Below, piece by piece: positions 50,484 through 58,458 of a DNA stretch of 64,000 nt (positions within the stretch are counted from its first letter, which is position 1; each line of letters starts with the position of its first letter). The translations under genes were made by a program, and so were the position numbers. The stretch lies in the NCBI RefSeq assembly GCF_013131805.1, contig NZ_JABJRC010000009.1, positions 62,001-126,000 of the forward strand, in the 5' to 3' direction. The stretch is from Kribbella sandramycini. GTDB lineage: Bacteria > Actinomycetota > Actinomycetes > Propionibacteriales > Kribbellaceae. The notes under the pieces are model-generated. The model did no database searches and had not been told where the DNA came from. It saw nothing but the letters and a program-made list of their open reading frames with translations.

Positions 50484-50550
50484 CGGCGGCACTCTAGACG
50501 CCCGACGGGGCAGGAGTCATCTGACCTGCCGATTCCGGTCAAGCCCAGAA

Positions 50551-51492
50551 TCAGGCTCGGTACGCCGTCCACATGTTGCTGATGCGGGTGCTCTGCCCCG
50601 GCGTGAACTGGTTGTAGCAGGAGTCGTAGGAGTAGTCCATGTAGTTGTGGATCGGGTCCAGCCCCGGCAGCGAGCAGGAGTTCCGCCCGGTCGGGCACCC
50701 GCTCGACGCGCTGCCCTGGGCCGGGGTGTCGGCGACCGAGTCGTTCGTACTCGTGCAGCCGCCCTGGAAGGTGTGGTAGAGCCCGAACCAGTGACCGGCC
50801 TCGTGGGTCGCGGTCTTACCGAGGTTGAAGTTCGTCGCCGAGCCGCCCGGCAGCGAGGTGTACTGCACCCGGATGCCGTCGATACCCGGGTTGCTCGCGT
50901 AGTCCCACGGGAAGGTCGCGATCCCCAGGTAGGAGAAGTTGACCAGCCAGATGTTGAGCGCGTTCTTCCCGCCCTTACGGGTCTGCGACCGGTACGTCGT
51001 GCTCTGACCGTCGGTGTGCCAGGTGCTGTTGTTGTACCGGTACGTCCCGGCCAGCGTGAACGTGAACCCGGTGTTCGCCGCCTGCGACGACTCGCCGCCG
51101 GCGAAGTTCTGGTTCAGCTCGGCGATCTGCTGGCTGATCTGGGTGTTGGTGACGTCGCCGCCGCCGGAGTTGTTCCGCATCACGTGCACGTAGACCGGCA
51201 CGTTCGCCGCGGCCAGCTTGCCGGGCGCGGGCGCCAGGCCGCGGGCCCGCTTGGCCTTCAGCAGCTCGGCCGTCTTCGCCTCGATCGACACCTGCTCGGC
51301 CTTCGACAACTCCCGGTGGTCGGCTCCGTGGCCACCACGAGCCTCCGGCCCCGCGGCCGGCTGGATACACGGATTCCCGGTCTGACTGGCCGGCAACTGC
51401 GCTGTCGCCGTACCTCCGAGCGGGCTGAACGCGAGTGCGCCGCCGGCGACGAGTACGGCGAGTGCGCGGGGACGGGTGATGAAAGATCGCAT
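50551..51492 (-). CDS. Secreted M43 family zinc metalloprotease
   Basis: 313 residues. The metzincin signature is HEAGHWFGLYH (HExxHxxGxxH), with MDYSYDSC as the Met-turn, typical of pappalysin/cytophagalysin M43 enzymes. Signal peptide with MRSFITRPRALAVLVAGGAL; cysteines late in the chain probably form disulfides. ATG at 51492 has GGAGG eight bases upstream, so the longer open frame is not used. Extracellular protein degradation; same strand as the S11 and M4 genes on either side. Confidence 0.93.
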   Translation of the reverse strand: MRSFITRPRALAVLVAGGALAFSPLGGTATAQLPASQTGNPCIQPAAGPEARGGHGADHRELSKAEQVSIEAKTAELLKAKRARGLAPAPGKLAAANVPVYVHVMRNNSGGGDVTNTQISQQIAELNQNFAGGESSQAANTGFTFTLAGTYRYNNSTWHTDGQSTTYRSQTRKGGKNALNIWLVNFSYLGIATFPWDYASNPGIDGIRVQYTSLPGGSATNFNLGKTATHEAGHWFGLYHTFQGGCTSTNDSVADTPAQGSASSGCPTGRNSCSLPGLDPIHNYMDYSYDSCYNQFTPGQSTRISNMWTAYRA

Positions 51493-51609
51493 AGCGCGTC
51501 CTCCAGAAGATGGGCCGCTATGGGCGGTGCGGCCGAATCCCCCCGATTTTCCGCGCCGCTCCGCGATTCGCAACCTGTTACCTGACCACGCAGTGCCACG
51601 GCACCAGCA

Positions 51610-51642
51610 CGCCGCCCACCTGGCAGAACCAGGTGGGCGGCG
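51610..51642 (-). terminator. Terminator hairpin after the M4 protease gene
   Basis: CGCCGCCCACCTGG (51610-51623) and CCAGGTGGGCGGCG (51629-51642) pair perfectly over 14 bp around CAGAA. It starts 14 nt after the M4 stop codon on the minus strand and lies upstream of the M43 start, insulating the two protease genes. Confidence 0.85.
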
Positions 51643-51656
51643 GTCAAATGCTTGGA

Positions 51657-53258
51657 TCAGCAGGTCGGCTCGCCGGGCTGGGCGCCCAGGTTGACGGCCG
51701 CCCAGGCGGCCTTGACCTTGTTGTACTTCGCGCAGGTCGCGTCCAGGTTCTTGGCGGCCTGCAGGGTGCTGATGCGGTACTTGCCGTACGTCATGCCGCT
51801 GGTCTTCATCAGCATGGCGTTGTAGAAGATCCGGCCGGCTTCCTGGATGCCGATCCCGGTCAGCGTGGTGCTGTTACAGGTCGGGCTGACCGGCTGGCCG
51901 TTGGTCGGGTTGGTGCCCTCGGCCAGCAGGTAGAACCAGTGGTTCATCGGGCCGGCGGCGGCGTGCACCGACGTCGGCAGGCTGGTCGACCAGCAGTTCG
52001 GGTGCCCGGAGACGTTGTCCGGCTTGTACATGTGCCGGATCGGTCCCTGGCCGACCAGGTTGACCTGCTCGCCGACGGTGTAGTCGGGCTTGTCGTTCGG
52101 GTTGTTCAGGTAGGCCTCGGTGATCGCGCCCCAGATGTCGGCGACGGCCTCCTGGGTGCGGCCGCCGGAGATGCCGCTCGGGGTCAGGGCGTCGAGACCG
52201 TGGCCGTACTCGTGGGCGACGACGTCGGTCGCGGTGATCCACTGGTTCTGGTTGTTGTAGCCGAACGTCACGCCGCCCGGGTTGGCCGAGTGGTTCCAGT
52301 ACGCGTTGATGTCGGGCAGGCCGACCTCGGCGTCCGCCCAGCTGCCGCTGCCGTTCAGGCCGTTGCGGCCGTACCAGTTCTTCAGCAGGTCCCACTCACC
52401 CTTGGCGACGTACATGACGTCGACGCAGCCGGAGACCTTGTCGGTGCGGCTGGCGCTGCCCCAGACGTCGTCGGCATCGCTCATCACGGCGTTGGTGCTG
52501 TAGTCGATACACGACAGGCCCGGCCGGGCCGGGTCGGTCATCCGGTAGGTGCCGCCGGACAGGGTGGTGCCGAAGGAGAGTCCGGTGCGGTTCCAAACGC
52601 CGGTTCCGGTGCCGGACGCCGTCATTTCGGAGTTGTACGCGACGCGGCCGGTGGCGGCGTCGACGTACACCAGCTCCTGGGTGTCGCCCGTCCCGTGGTC
52701 GTGGCCGGCGTGCTTGGCCTTGCCGGAGACCGGGACGCGCCAGGCCAGGATCGGCTTGGGCTGGTCGACCACCAGGACGACGAGCTCCGGCTTACCGGTC
52801 GCCGCGACGCTGGTGAAGGAGCCGCGGGCCGCGGTGGTGGCGCGGGCCGAGGTCAGCTTCGGGGTGGTCGAGACGGCGATGGGCGCCTTGGAGGCGACCA
52901 TCGTGGACAGGACGTTCCCGGCGGCGTCGGTCGAGACGACAGCGTCGCCGCCGACCACCGGGAGTCCCTGGTAGGTCTTGTCGTAGTTCACGTAGAACAC
53001 GTCCTGGGTGGTGGCGTCGCCACCCTCGACGACGCCGAGCCGGACGAATTGCTCGGCCGAGCTCTTTCGCAGGCCGAGTGCGTTGACCGCCTTGTCGGCC
53101 GCGGCGACGGCCGTCGCGGTGGCGTCCGGCGGGGTGCTCTGCTCGACGGGCGATGCGGCAAAGCTGGTATTGGCCAGGCTGGCGCCGACCAGGGCGACGG
53201 TCAGACCGCTGGCCGCAGCCAGTCGGACTGCCCGGCGGTGGGCAGGAAAGTTCCTCAC
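51657..53258 (-). CDS. Secreted M4 family (thermolysin-like) metalloprotease
   Basis: 533 residues: signal peptide, an FTP/PepSY-type propeptide (YVNYDKTYQGLPVVGGDAVV), then the M4 catalytic domain with HEYGHGLDALT (zinc His pair and catalytic Glu), GGRTQEAVADIWG (third ligand Glu) and a C-terminal helical part. Processed extracellular endopeptidase. The GTG at 53258 (reading VRNFPAHRRAVRLAA) follows GAGGAGC and gives a proper signal peptide; the frame is open much further upstream but that sequence is not protease-like. Confidence 0.94.
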   Translation of the reverse strand: MRNFPAHRRAVRLAAASGLTVALVGASLANTSFAASPVEQSTPPDATATAVAAADKAVNALGLRKSSAEQFVRLGVVEGGDATTQDVFYVNYDKTYQGLPVVGGDAVVSTDAAGNVLSTMVASKAPIAVSTTPKLTSARATTAARGSFTSVAATGKPELVVLVVDQPKPILAWRVPVSGKAKHAGHDHGTGDTQELVYVDAATGRVAYNSEMTASGTGTGVWNRTGLSFGTTLSGGTYRMTDPARPGLSCIDYSTNAVMSDADDVWGSASRTDKVSGCVDVMYVAKGEWDLLKNWYGRNGLNGSGSWADAEVGLPDINAYWNHSANPGGVTFGYNNQNQWITATDVVAHEYGHGLDALTPSGISGGRTQEAVADIWGAITEAYLNNPNDKPDYTVGEQVNLVGQGPIRHMYKPDNVSGHPNCWSTSLPTSVHAAAGPMNHWFYLLAEGTNPTNGQPVSPTCNSTTLTGIGIQEAGRIFYNAMLMKTSGMTYGKYRISTLQAAKNLDATCAKYNKVKAAWAAVNLGAQPGEPTC

Positions 53259-53459
53259 GGTTGTGCTCCTCACAGGGCGGTGGGGCGGGAAACACGGAGT
53301 ACCGCCGAAAACGGCGTCCTGAAACCATGAGGAATTCCGGTATACCAAGCAAGGGAAAGTTGCTCTCGGTCCCCGTGCGATGACGCACAGCAAGGGTTTG
53401 CCTTCGCGTGGACGGCGAGAACCTGCTCTCCCGGCGTTGACACCAGCCCCTACGATTGA

Positions 53460-53487
53460 CTCAATGGATCGTCGGCAGACCATTGAG
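53460..53487. promoter_or_regulatory. Operator candidate, CAATGG-N12-CCATTG type, before the glutamine-synthetase-like gene
   Basis: CTCAATGG (53460-53467) and CCATTGAG (53480-53487) form a perfect inverted repeat with a 12-bp spacer, 12 nt upstream of the GTG start. TTGACA lies at 53437-53442. The same core with the same spacing occurs before the permease gene at 58406-58431. Likely site of the FadR/GntR regulator encoded in the cluster. Confidence 0.65.
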
Positions 53488-53499
53488 TGAGGAGCCGCT

Positions 53500-54855
53500 G
53501 TGACCGGTCGGTTGGGTGTGCAGGAACTGCGGGATCTGGTGGCGAGCGACGAGATCGACACCGTGCTGGTGGCGATCACCGATATGCAGGGCCGGCTGCA
53601 GGGCAAGCGCTGCGGCGGCCGGTACTTCGTCGAGGAGGTGCTCGGCCACGGGACGGAGGGCTGCAACTACCTGCTCGCCGTCGACGTCGACATGAACACC
53701 GTCGACGGGTACGCGATGTCCTCCTGGGAGCGCGGGTACGGCGACCTGGTGATGGCGCCCGATCTCGACACGCTCCGGCTGGTCCCCTGGCTGGAGGGCA
53801 CGGCCATGGTGCTGTGCGACGTCCAATGGCTGGACCGGACGCCGGTCGTGGCGTCGCCCCGGCAGGTACTGCGCCGGCAGCTCGAGCGGCTCGCCGAGCG
53901 CGGCCTGATGGCGTACGTCGGGACGGAGCTCGAGTTCATCGTCTTCGACGACACCTTCGAGGCTGCCTGGGACAAGCGCTACCAGGGCCTGGCTCCCGGC
54001 AACCAGTACAACGTCGACTACTCCCTCCTCGGCACCTCCCGCGTCGAGCCGCTGCTCAGGGCCATCCGCAACGGCATGACCGGCGCGGGCCTGTACGTCG
54101 AATCCGCCAAGGGCGAGTGCAACCTCGGGCAGCACGAGATCGCGTTCAAGTACGACGAAGCCCTGAAGACCTGCGACAACCACTCGATCTACAAGACCGG
54201 GGCGAAGGAGATCGCGGCCCAGCACGGCAAGAGCCTCACGTTCATGGCGAAGTACGACGAGCGCGAGGGCAACTCGTGCCACATTCACCTCAGCTTCCGC
54301 TCGGACGACGGCGCCGCCGTCCTCGCGGGGGACAGGGAGCACGGCTTCTCCGAGCTGATGGAGTACTTCATCGCCGGTCAGCTCGCATGCCTGTCCGAGT
54401 TCACCTACCTGCTGGCGCCGAACATCAACTCCTACAAGCGCTTCCAGAAGGGCAGCTTCGCGCCGACCGCGGTCGCCTGGGGTCTCGACAACCGCACCTG
54501 CTCGCTCCGCGTCGTCGGCCACGGCGAGTCGCTCCGGGTCGAGAACCGCCTCCCCGGCGGCGACGTGAACCCGTACCTCGCCGTCGCCGCGATCATCGCC
54601 GCCGGTCTGCACGGTATCGAGAACCAGCTCGAGCTCGAACCCCTCCTCGAAGGTAACGCCTACGAGTCCGACAAGGATCACGTTCCCTCGACGCTCCGCG
54701 AAGCCGCGGCTCTCTTCACCGGCTCCAAACTCGCCCGCGAAGCCTTCGGCGACGAGATGGTCGACCACTATGCGAACGCCGCCCGCGTAGAACTCGACGC
54801 GTACGACGCCGCCGTCACCGACTGGGAGCGGATCCGTGGCTTCGAACGCCTCTGA
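53500..54855 (+). CDS. Glutamine-synthetase-like gamma-glutamyl-amine ligase (GlnA3/GlnA4/PuuA type)
   Basis: Joins glutamate to an amine (putrescine, spermidine or ethanolamine are known family substrates) with ATP. The 451-residue GS type I fold shows GTELEFIVFDD (metal ligands), SCHIHLSFRS, NINSYKRFQKGSFAP and WGLDNRTCSLRV (glutamate and ATP site). Context, not sequence alone, separates it from true GlnA: a gamma-glutamyl hydrolase and aldehyde dehydrogenase follow. GTG at 53500 after GAGGAGCC. Which amine is used cannot be read from sequence. Confidence 0.88.
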   Translation: MTGRLGVQELRDLVASDEIDTVLVAITDMQGRLQGKRCGGRYFVEEVLGHGTEGCNYLLAVDVDMNTVDGYAMSSWERGYGDLVMAPDLDTLRLVPWLEGTAMVLCDVQWLDRTPVVASPRQVLRRQLERLAERGLMAYVGTELEFIVFDDTFEAAWDKRYQGLAPGNQYNVDYSLLGTSRVEPLLRAIRNGMTGAGLYVESAKGECNLGQHEIAFKYDEALKTCDNHSIYKTGAKEIAAQHGKSLTFMAKYDEREGNSCHIHLSFRSDDGAAVLAGDREHGFSELMEYFIAGQLACLSEFTYLLAPNINSYKRFQKGSFAPTAVAWGLDNRTCSLRVVGHGESLRVENRLPGGDVNPYLAVAAIIAAGLHGIENQLELEPLLEGNAYESDKDHVPSTLREAAALFTGSKLAREAFGDEMVDHYANAARVELDAYDAAVTDWERIRGFERL

Positions 54856-55555
54856 CCGGCCCCGGATCGGCATCACGACCTACCTCGAACCCGCCACCTG
54901 GGGGATCTGGCAGCGCGAAGCCGCCCTGCTCCCGCGGGTCTACCTCGACGCAGTCGTGACCGCGGGCGGCGTACCGATCCTGCTCCCGCCGCTCGGCACC
55001 GATCCGAGCATCCTCGATGTCCTCGACGGCCTGATCATCGCCGGCGGCTGCGATGTCGACCCCGGCTCGTACGACGCTGTCCCGCACGAGGAGACCGTCG
55101 ACACCCGGCCGGGCCGCGACGAGCACGAGGCGACCCTGATCCGGGCGGCGCTCGATCGGGACCTCCCACTGCTCGCGATCTGCCGCGGCCTCCAGATGCT
55201 CAACGTCACGCTCGGCGGCACCCTGCACCAACATCTGCCCGACCTGATCACCAGTGACGAGCACCGCCCGTCCCCGGCGGTCTTCGGCCGTACCGAGGTC
55301 GAACTCGAACCCGACAGCCTCACTGCTCGCCTGCTCGGCGACCGCAGCAGCGTGCACTGCTACCACCACCAAGCCCTGGATGCCGTCGCCCCCGCGCTCC
55401 GCGTGACCGCCCGCGCCGCGGACGGGACGGTCGAGGCGGCCGAGGCCGACGGCTACGGCTTCGCGCTCGGCGTCCAATGGCATCCCGAGGAGAACGCCGA
55501 GGACCTGCGGCTGTTCACCGCACTGATCGACGCATCCAGGAGAAGGACCGCATGA
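54836..55555 (+). CDS. Class I glutamine amidotransferase-like gamma-glutamyl hydrolase (PuuD-like)
   Basis: Expected to release glutamate from a gamma-glutamylated intermediate. The catalytic triad is Cys116 (LLAICRGLQML), His216 and Glu218 (VQWHPEEN), with IAGGCDVDP the oxyanion region. 239 residues, as in PuuD. The GTG at 54836 overlaps the ligase's 3' end by 20 bp; the next gene overlaps its stop by ATGA. Confidence 0.9.
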   Translation: MASNASDRPRIGITTYLEPATWGIWQREAALLPRVYLDAVVTAGGVPILLPPLGTDPSILDVLDGLIIAGGCDVDPGSYDAVPHEETVDTRPGRDEHEATLIRAALDRDLPLLAICRGLQMLNVTLGGTLHQHLPDLITSDEHRPSPAVFGRTEVELEPDSLTARLLGDRSSVHCYHHQALDAVAPALRVTARAADGTVEAAEADGYGFALGVQWHPEENAEDLRLFTALIDASRRRTA

Positions 55556-56886
55556 CGTACGACGTGATCAACCCGGCCACCGAGAAGGTCGTTCGCACGG
55601 TCGAGCCGGCCGACGAGGCGCAGACCGACGCGGCGATCGCGCGGGCCGCGAAAGCCTTTGAAACGTGGCGAAACGTCACCCCCGCCGACCGCGGCCGGCT
55701 CCTTCGGCGGTTCGCGGACGCCGTCGACGCCGACCTCGACCACCTGGCCGCGCTGGAGGTCGAGAACGCCGGTCACACCATCGGCAACGCGCGGTGGGAG
55801 GCCGGCAACGTTCGCGACGTGCTCACGTATTACGCGGCCGCGCCGGAACGCCTGTTCGGCAAGCAGATTCCCGTTGCCGGCGGCATCGATGTCACCTTCC
55901 AGGAGCCGCTCGGCGTGGTCGGCGTCATCGTGCCCTGGAACTTCCCGATGCCCATCGCCGGTTGGGGTTTCGCCCCGGCGCTTGCCGCCGGCAACACGGT
56001 GGTGCTCAAACCTGCCGAGCTGACGCCGCTGACCGCGATCCGGCTTGGGGAGCTGGCGTTGCAGGCAGGTTTGCCCGCGGATGTCTTCCAGGTGCTCCCC
56101 GGCGCGGGCAAGGTCGTCGGTCAGCGGTTCGTGACGAACCCGGCCGTCCGCAAGGTCGTCTTCACTGGCTCGACTGCCGTCGGCAAGCAGATCATGGCCG
56201 GCTGCGCCGACCAGGTGAAACGGGTGACGCTGGAGCTCGGCGGCAAATCGGCCAACATCGTCTTCGCGGACGCCGATCTGGCCAAGGCCGCGGCCCAGGC
56301 GCCGTACGGCGTCTTCGACAACGCCGGTCAGGACTGCTGCGCCCGATCGCGGATCCTGGTCGAGCGGACGGCGTACGACCGGTTCCTCGAACTGCTCGAA
56401 CCGGCCGTGAAAGCGTTCAAGGTCGGCGACCCGAGCGACCCGGCGACCGAGATGGGTCCGCTGATCTCGCGGCAGCAGCTCGACCGGGTGGCGTCGTACG
56501 TCGAGAATCCGGCCTTCCAGGGCAGCGCGCCGTCCGGGCCCGGTTTCTGGTTCCCGCCGACGGTGCTCGAACACGTCGTCCCGGACGAGATCTTCGGTCC
56601 GGTGGTCAGTGTGGTCCCGTTCACCGACGAGGCGGACGCCGTCCGGCAGGCGAACGACTCGGAGTACGGGCTGTCCGGCTCGATCTGGACCCGGGACGTC
56701 GGTCGCGCGCTCCGCGTCAGCCGCGGTGTCGAGGCGGGCAACCTGTCCGTGAACTCGAACTCGTCGGTGCGGTACTCGACGCCGTTCGGCGGTTACAAGC
56801 AATCCGGGCTCGGCCGTGAGCTCGGACCGGACGCGCTGGACGCGTTCACCGAGACCAAGAACATCTTCATCAGCACGGAGGACTGA
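55552..56886 (+). CDS. NAD(P)-dependent aldehyde dehydrogenase (PuuC-like)
   Basis: Oxidises the aldehyde formed from the gamma-glutamylated amine. 444 residues, slightly short. Active-site Cys262 in FDNAGQDCCARS, general base Glu228 in TLELGGK, and Asn130 in PWNFP are all present. The ATG at 55552 follows AGGAGAAGGA and overlaps the hydrolase stop; the longer open frame upstream overlaps that gene and is not used. Substrate inferred from context. Confidence 0.92.
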   Translation: MTYDVINPATEKVVRTVEPADEAQTDAAIARAAKAFETWRNVTPADRGRLLRRFADAVDADLDHLAALEVENAGHTIGNARWEAGNVRDVLTYYAAAPERLFGKQIPVAGGIDVTFQEPLGVVGVIVPWNFPMPIAGWGFAPALAAGNTVVLKPAELTPLTAIRLGELALQAGLPADVFQVLPGAGKVVGQRFVTNPAVRKVVFTGSTAVGKQIMAGCADQVKRVTLELGGKSANIVFADADLAKAAAQAPYGVFDNAGQDCCARSRILVERTAYDRFLELLEPAVKAFKVGDPSDPATEMGPLISRQQLDRVASYVENPAFQGSAPSGPGFWFPPTVLEHVVPDEIFGPVVSVVPFTDEADAVRQANDSEYGLSGSIWTRDVGRALRVSRGVEAGNLSVNSNSSVRYSTPFGGYKQSGLGRELGPDALDAFTETKNIFISTED

Positions 56887-57666
56887 ATGACGGACGTGAA
56901 GGCACACCGGCTCGAGAGTCGCGTCGCGGTGGTGACCGGCGGCGCCAGCGGGATCGGCCTGGCGACGGTACGCCGCTTCGCCGCCGAAGGCGCCAAGGTC
57001 GTGGTGGCCGATATCGACCCGGCCACCGGGAAGGCGGCCGCGGACGAGGTCGGCGGGCTGTTCGTCACCGTCGACGTCACGGACAAGACCGCGGTGGACA
57101 ACCTGTTCCAGCAGACCTTCGACACCTACGGCAGCGTCGACATCGCGTTCAACAACGCGGGCATCTCGCCACCCGAGGACGCCTCCATCCTGGACACCGA
57201 CCTGGAGACCTGGCGCAAGCTGCAGGAAGTCAACCTGACCTCGGTGTACCTGTGCTGCAAGGCCGCGCTCCCGTTCATGCAGCGGCAGGGCAAGGGGTCG
57301 ATCATCAACACGGCGTCCTTCGTCGCGGTGATGGGCGCGGCCACCTCGCAGATCGCGTACTCGGCCTCGAAAGGCGGCGTCCTCGCGATGACCCGCGAGC
57401 TGGGCGTCGAGTTCGCCCGGCAGGGGATCCGGGTCAACGCGCTCTGCCCGGGGCCGGTGAACACCCCGCTGCTGGAGGAGCTGTTCGCCAAGGACTCCGA
57501 GCGCGCGCAGCGGCGGCTCGTCCACGTGCCGATGGGCCGCTTCGGTGAGCCCGAGGAGATCGCCGCCGCGGTCGCCTTCCTGGCCAGCGACGACGCGTCG
57601 TTCATCACCGCCAACACGTTCCTCGTCGACGGCGGAATCTCCGGCGCCTACGTGACGCCGCTCTAG
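56887..57666 (+). CDS. Short-chain dehydrogenase/reductase (SDR)
   Basis: 259-residue classical SDR. TGGASGIG (17-24) binds the nucleotide, NNAG follows at 89-92, and Ser144, Tyr158 and Lys162 (YSASK) form the catalytic triad with Asn116. Directly after the aldehyde dehydrogenase (no gap), so it probably oxidises an alcohol or reduces a carbonyl in the same catabolic route; for an ethanolamine-type pathway it could handle the gamma-glutamyl alcohol. Substrate inferred only. Confidence 0.92.
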   Translation: MTDVKAHRLESRVAVVTGGASGIGLATVRRFAAEGAKVVVADIDPATGKAAADEVGGLFVTVDVTDKTAVDNLFQQTFDTYGSVDIAFNNAGISPPEDASILDTDLETWRKLQEVNLTSVYLCCKAALPFMQRQGKGSIINTASFVAVMGAATSQIAYSASKGGVLAMTRELGVEFARQGIRVNALCPGPVNTPLLEELFAKDSERAQRRLVHVPMGRFGEPEEIAAAVAFLASDDASFITANTFLVDGGISGAYVTPL

Positions 57667-57675
57667 GCTGCTCCC

Positions 57676-58395
57676 ATGGTTGCCCAGGCAGATGACGCCG
57701 TGTTCCGGCCGGTCCGGACCGGTAACCCGTTCGAGGAGACGGTCGAGCGGTTGCTGCAGGCAATCAAACTGGGGGTGGTCGCGCCGGGGGAGCGGCTGCC
57801 GGCCGAGCGGGATCTCGCGACCCGCCTGAACGTCAGCCGCGTCACCCTGCGGGAGGCGATCCACGCGCTGACCGAGGCCGGGTACGTCGAGTCCCGCCGC
57901 GGCCGGTACGGCGGCACATTCGTCAACGAGCAGCTGCCGAAGCCCCGGCGTACCCCGGCGCGCCGGATCGCCCGCGAACTCGGCGACGGCCTCGAAGACG
58001 CGCTCACCCTGCGCGGCGCCCTCGAAACCGGCGCCGCCGAAGCCGCCGCGGCCCGTGAGCTGTCAGTGGCCGAAATCGACCACCTGCAACGCTGTCTGGC
58101 CGACACCTCCGCCGCAAACCTCACCGACTACCGCCGCTTCGACTCCCGCCTCCACCTCGCCATCGCCGAAGTCACCGGCTCCCCCTCCCTCACCTCCGCC
58201 GTCGCCGACGCCCGAATGCGCCTCAACGAACTCCTGGACGCCATCCCCCTCCTCTCCCGCAACATCACCCACTCCAACGAACAACACGAAGCCATCATCC
58301 AAGCCATCCTGGAAGGCGATCAGGCAGCCGCCCGCGCCGCCATGTCCGAACACCTCTCCGGCACCGCCACCCTCCTCCACGGCTTCCTCACCTGA
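57676..58395 (+). CDS. FadR/GntR family regulator (FCD domain)
   Basis: 239 residues. Winged HTH at residues ~15-75 (RLPAERDLATRLNVSRVTLREAIHAL, YVESRRGRYGGTFV) and an FCD ligand domain beyond (LTLRGALETGAAEAAAAREL, DSRLHLAIAEVTGS, EQHEAIIQAILEGD). FCD regulators usually respond to a pathway carboxylate. Encoded between the catabolic genes and the permease, and the matching inverted repeats before both transcription units make it the likely local regulator. ATG at 57676. Confidence 0.92.
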   Translation: MVAQADDAVFRPVRTGNPFEETVERLLQAIKLGVVAPGERLPAERDLATRLNVSRVTLREAIHALTEAGYVESRRGRYGGTFVNEQLPKPRRTPARRIARELGDGLEDALTLRGALETGAAEAAAARELSVAEIDHLQRCLADTSAANLTDYRRFDSRLHLAIAEVTGSPSLTSAVADARMRLNELLDAIPLLSRNITHSNEQHEAIIQAILEGDQAAARAAMSEHLSGTATLLHGFLT

Positions 58396-58405
58396 TCCGT
58401 TGACA

Positions 58406-58431
58406 CCAATGGTCTGGGGGAAGACCATTGG
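58406..58431. promoter_or_regulatory. Operator candidate before the APC permease gene
   Basis: CCAATGGTCT (58406-58415) and AGACCATTGG (58422-58431) form a perfect 10-bp inverted repeat. Its core CAATGG-N12-CCATTG is identical in words and spacing to the site at 53460-53487. TTGACA (58400-58405) immediately precedes it, so a protein bound here would cover the promoter and repress. TGGTC-GACCA resembles FadR-type operators. Confidence 0.7.
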
Positions 58432-58458
58432 GGGATCTTTCATCGCCAAGGAGGATCC

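Noticed and set aside
55453..57864. 803-codon minus-strand frame opposite the aldehyde dehydrogenase and SDR
   Set aside because: Antisense shadow; the plus-strand genes show complete catalytic motifs.
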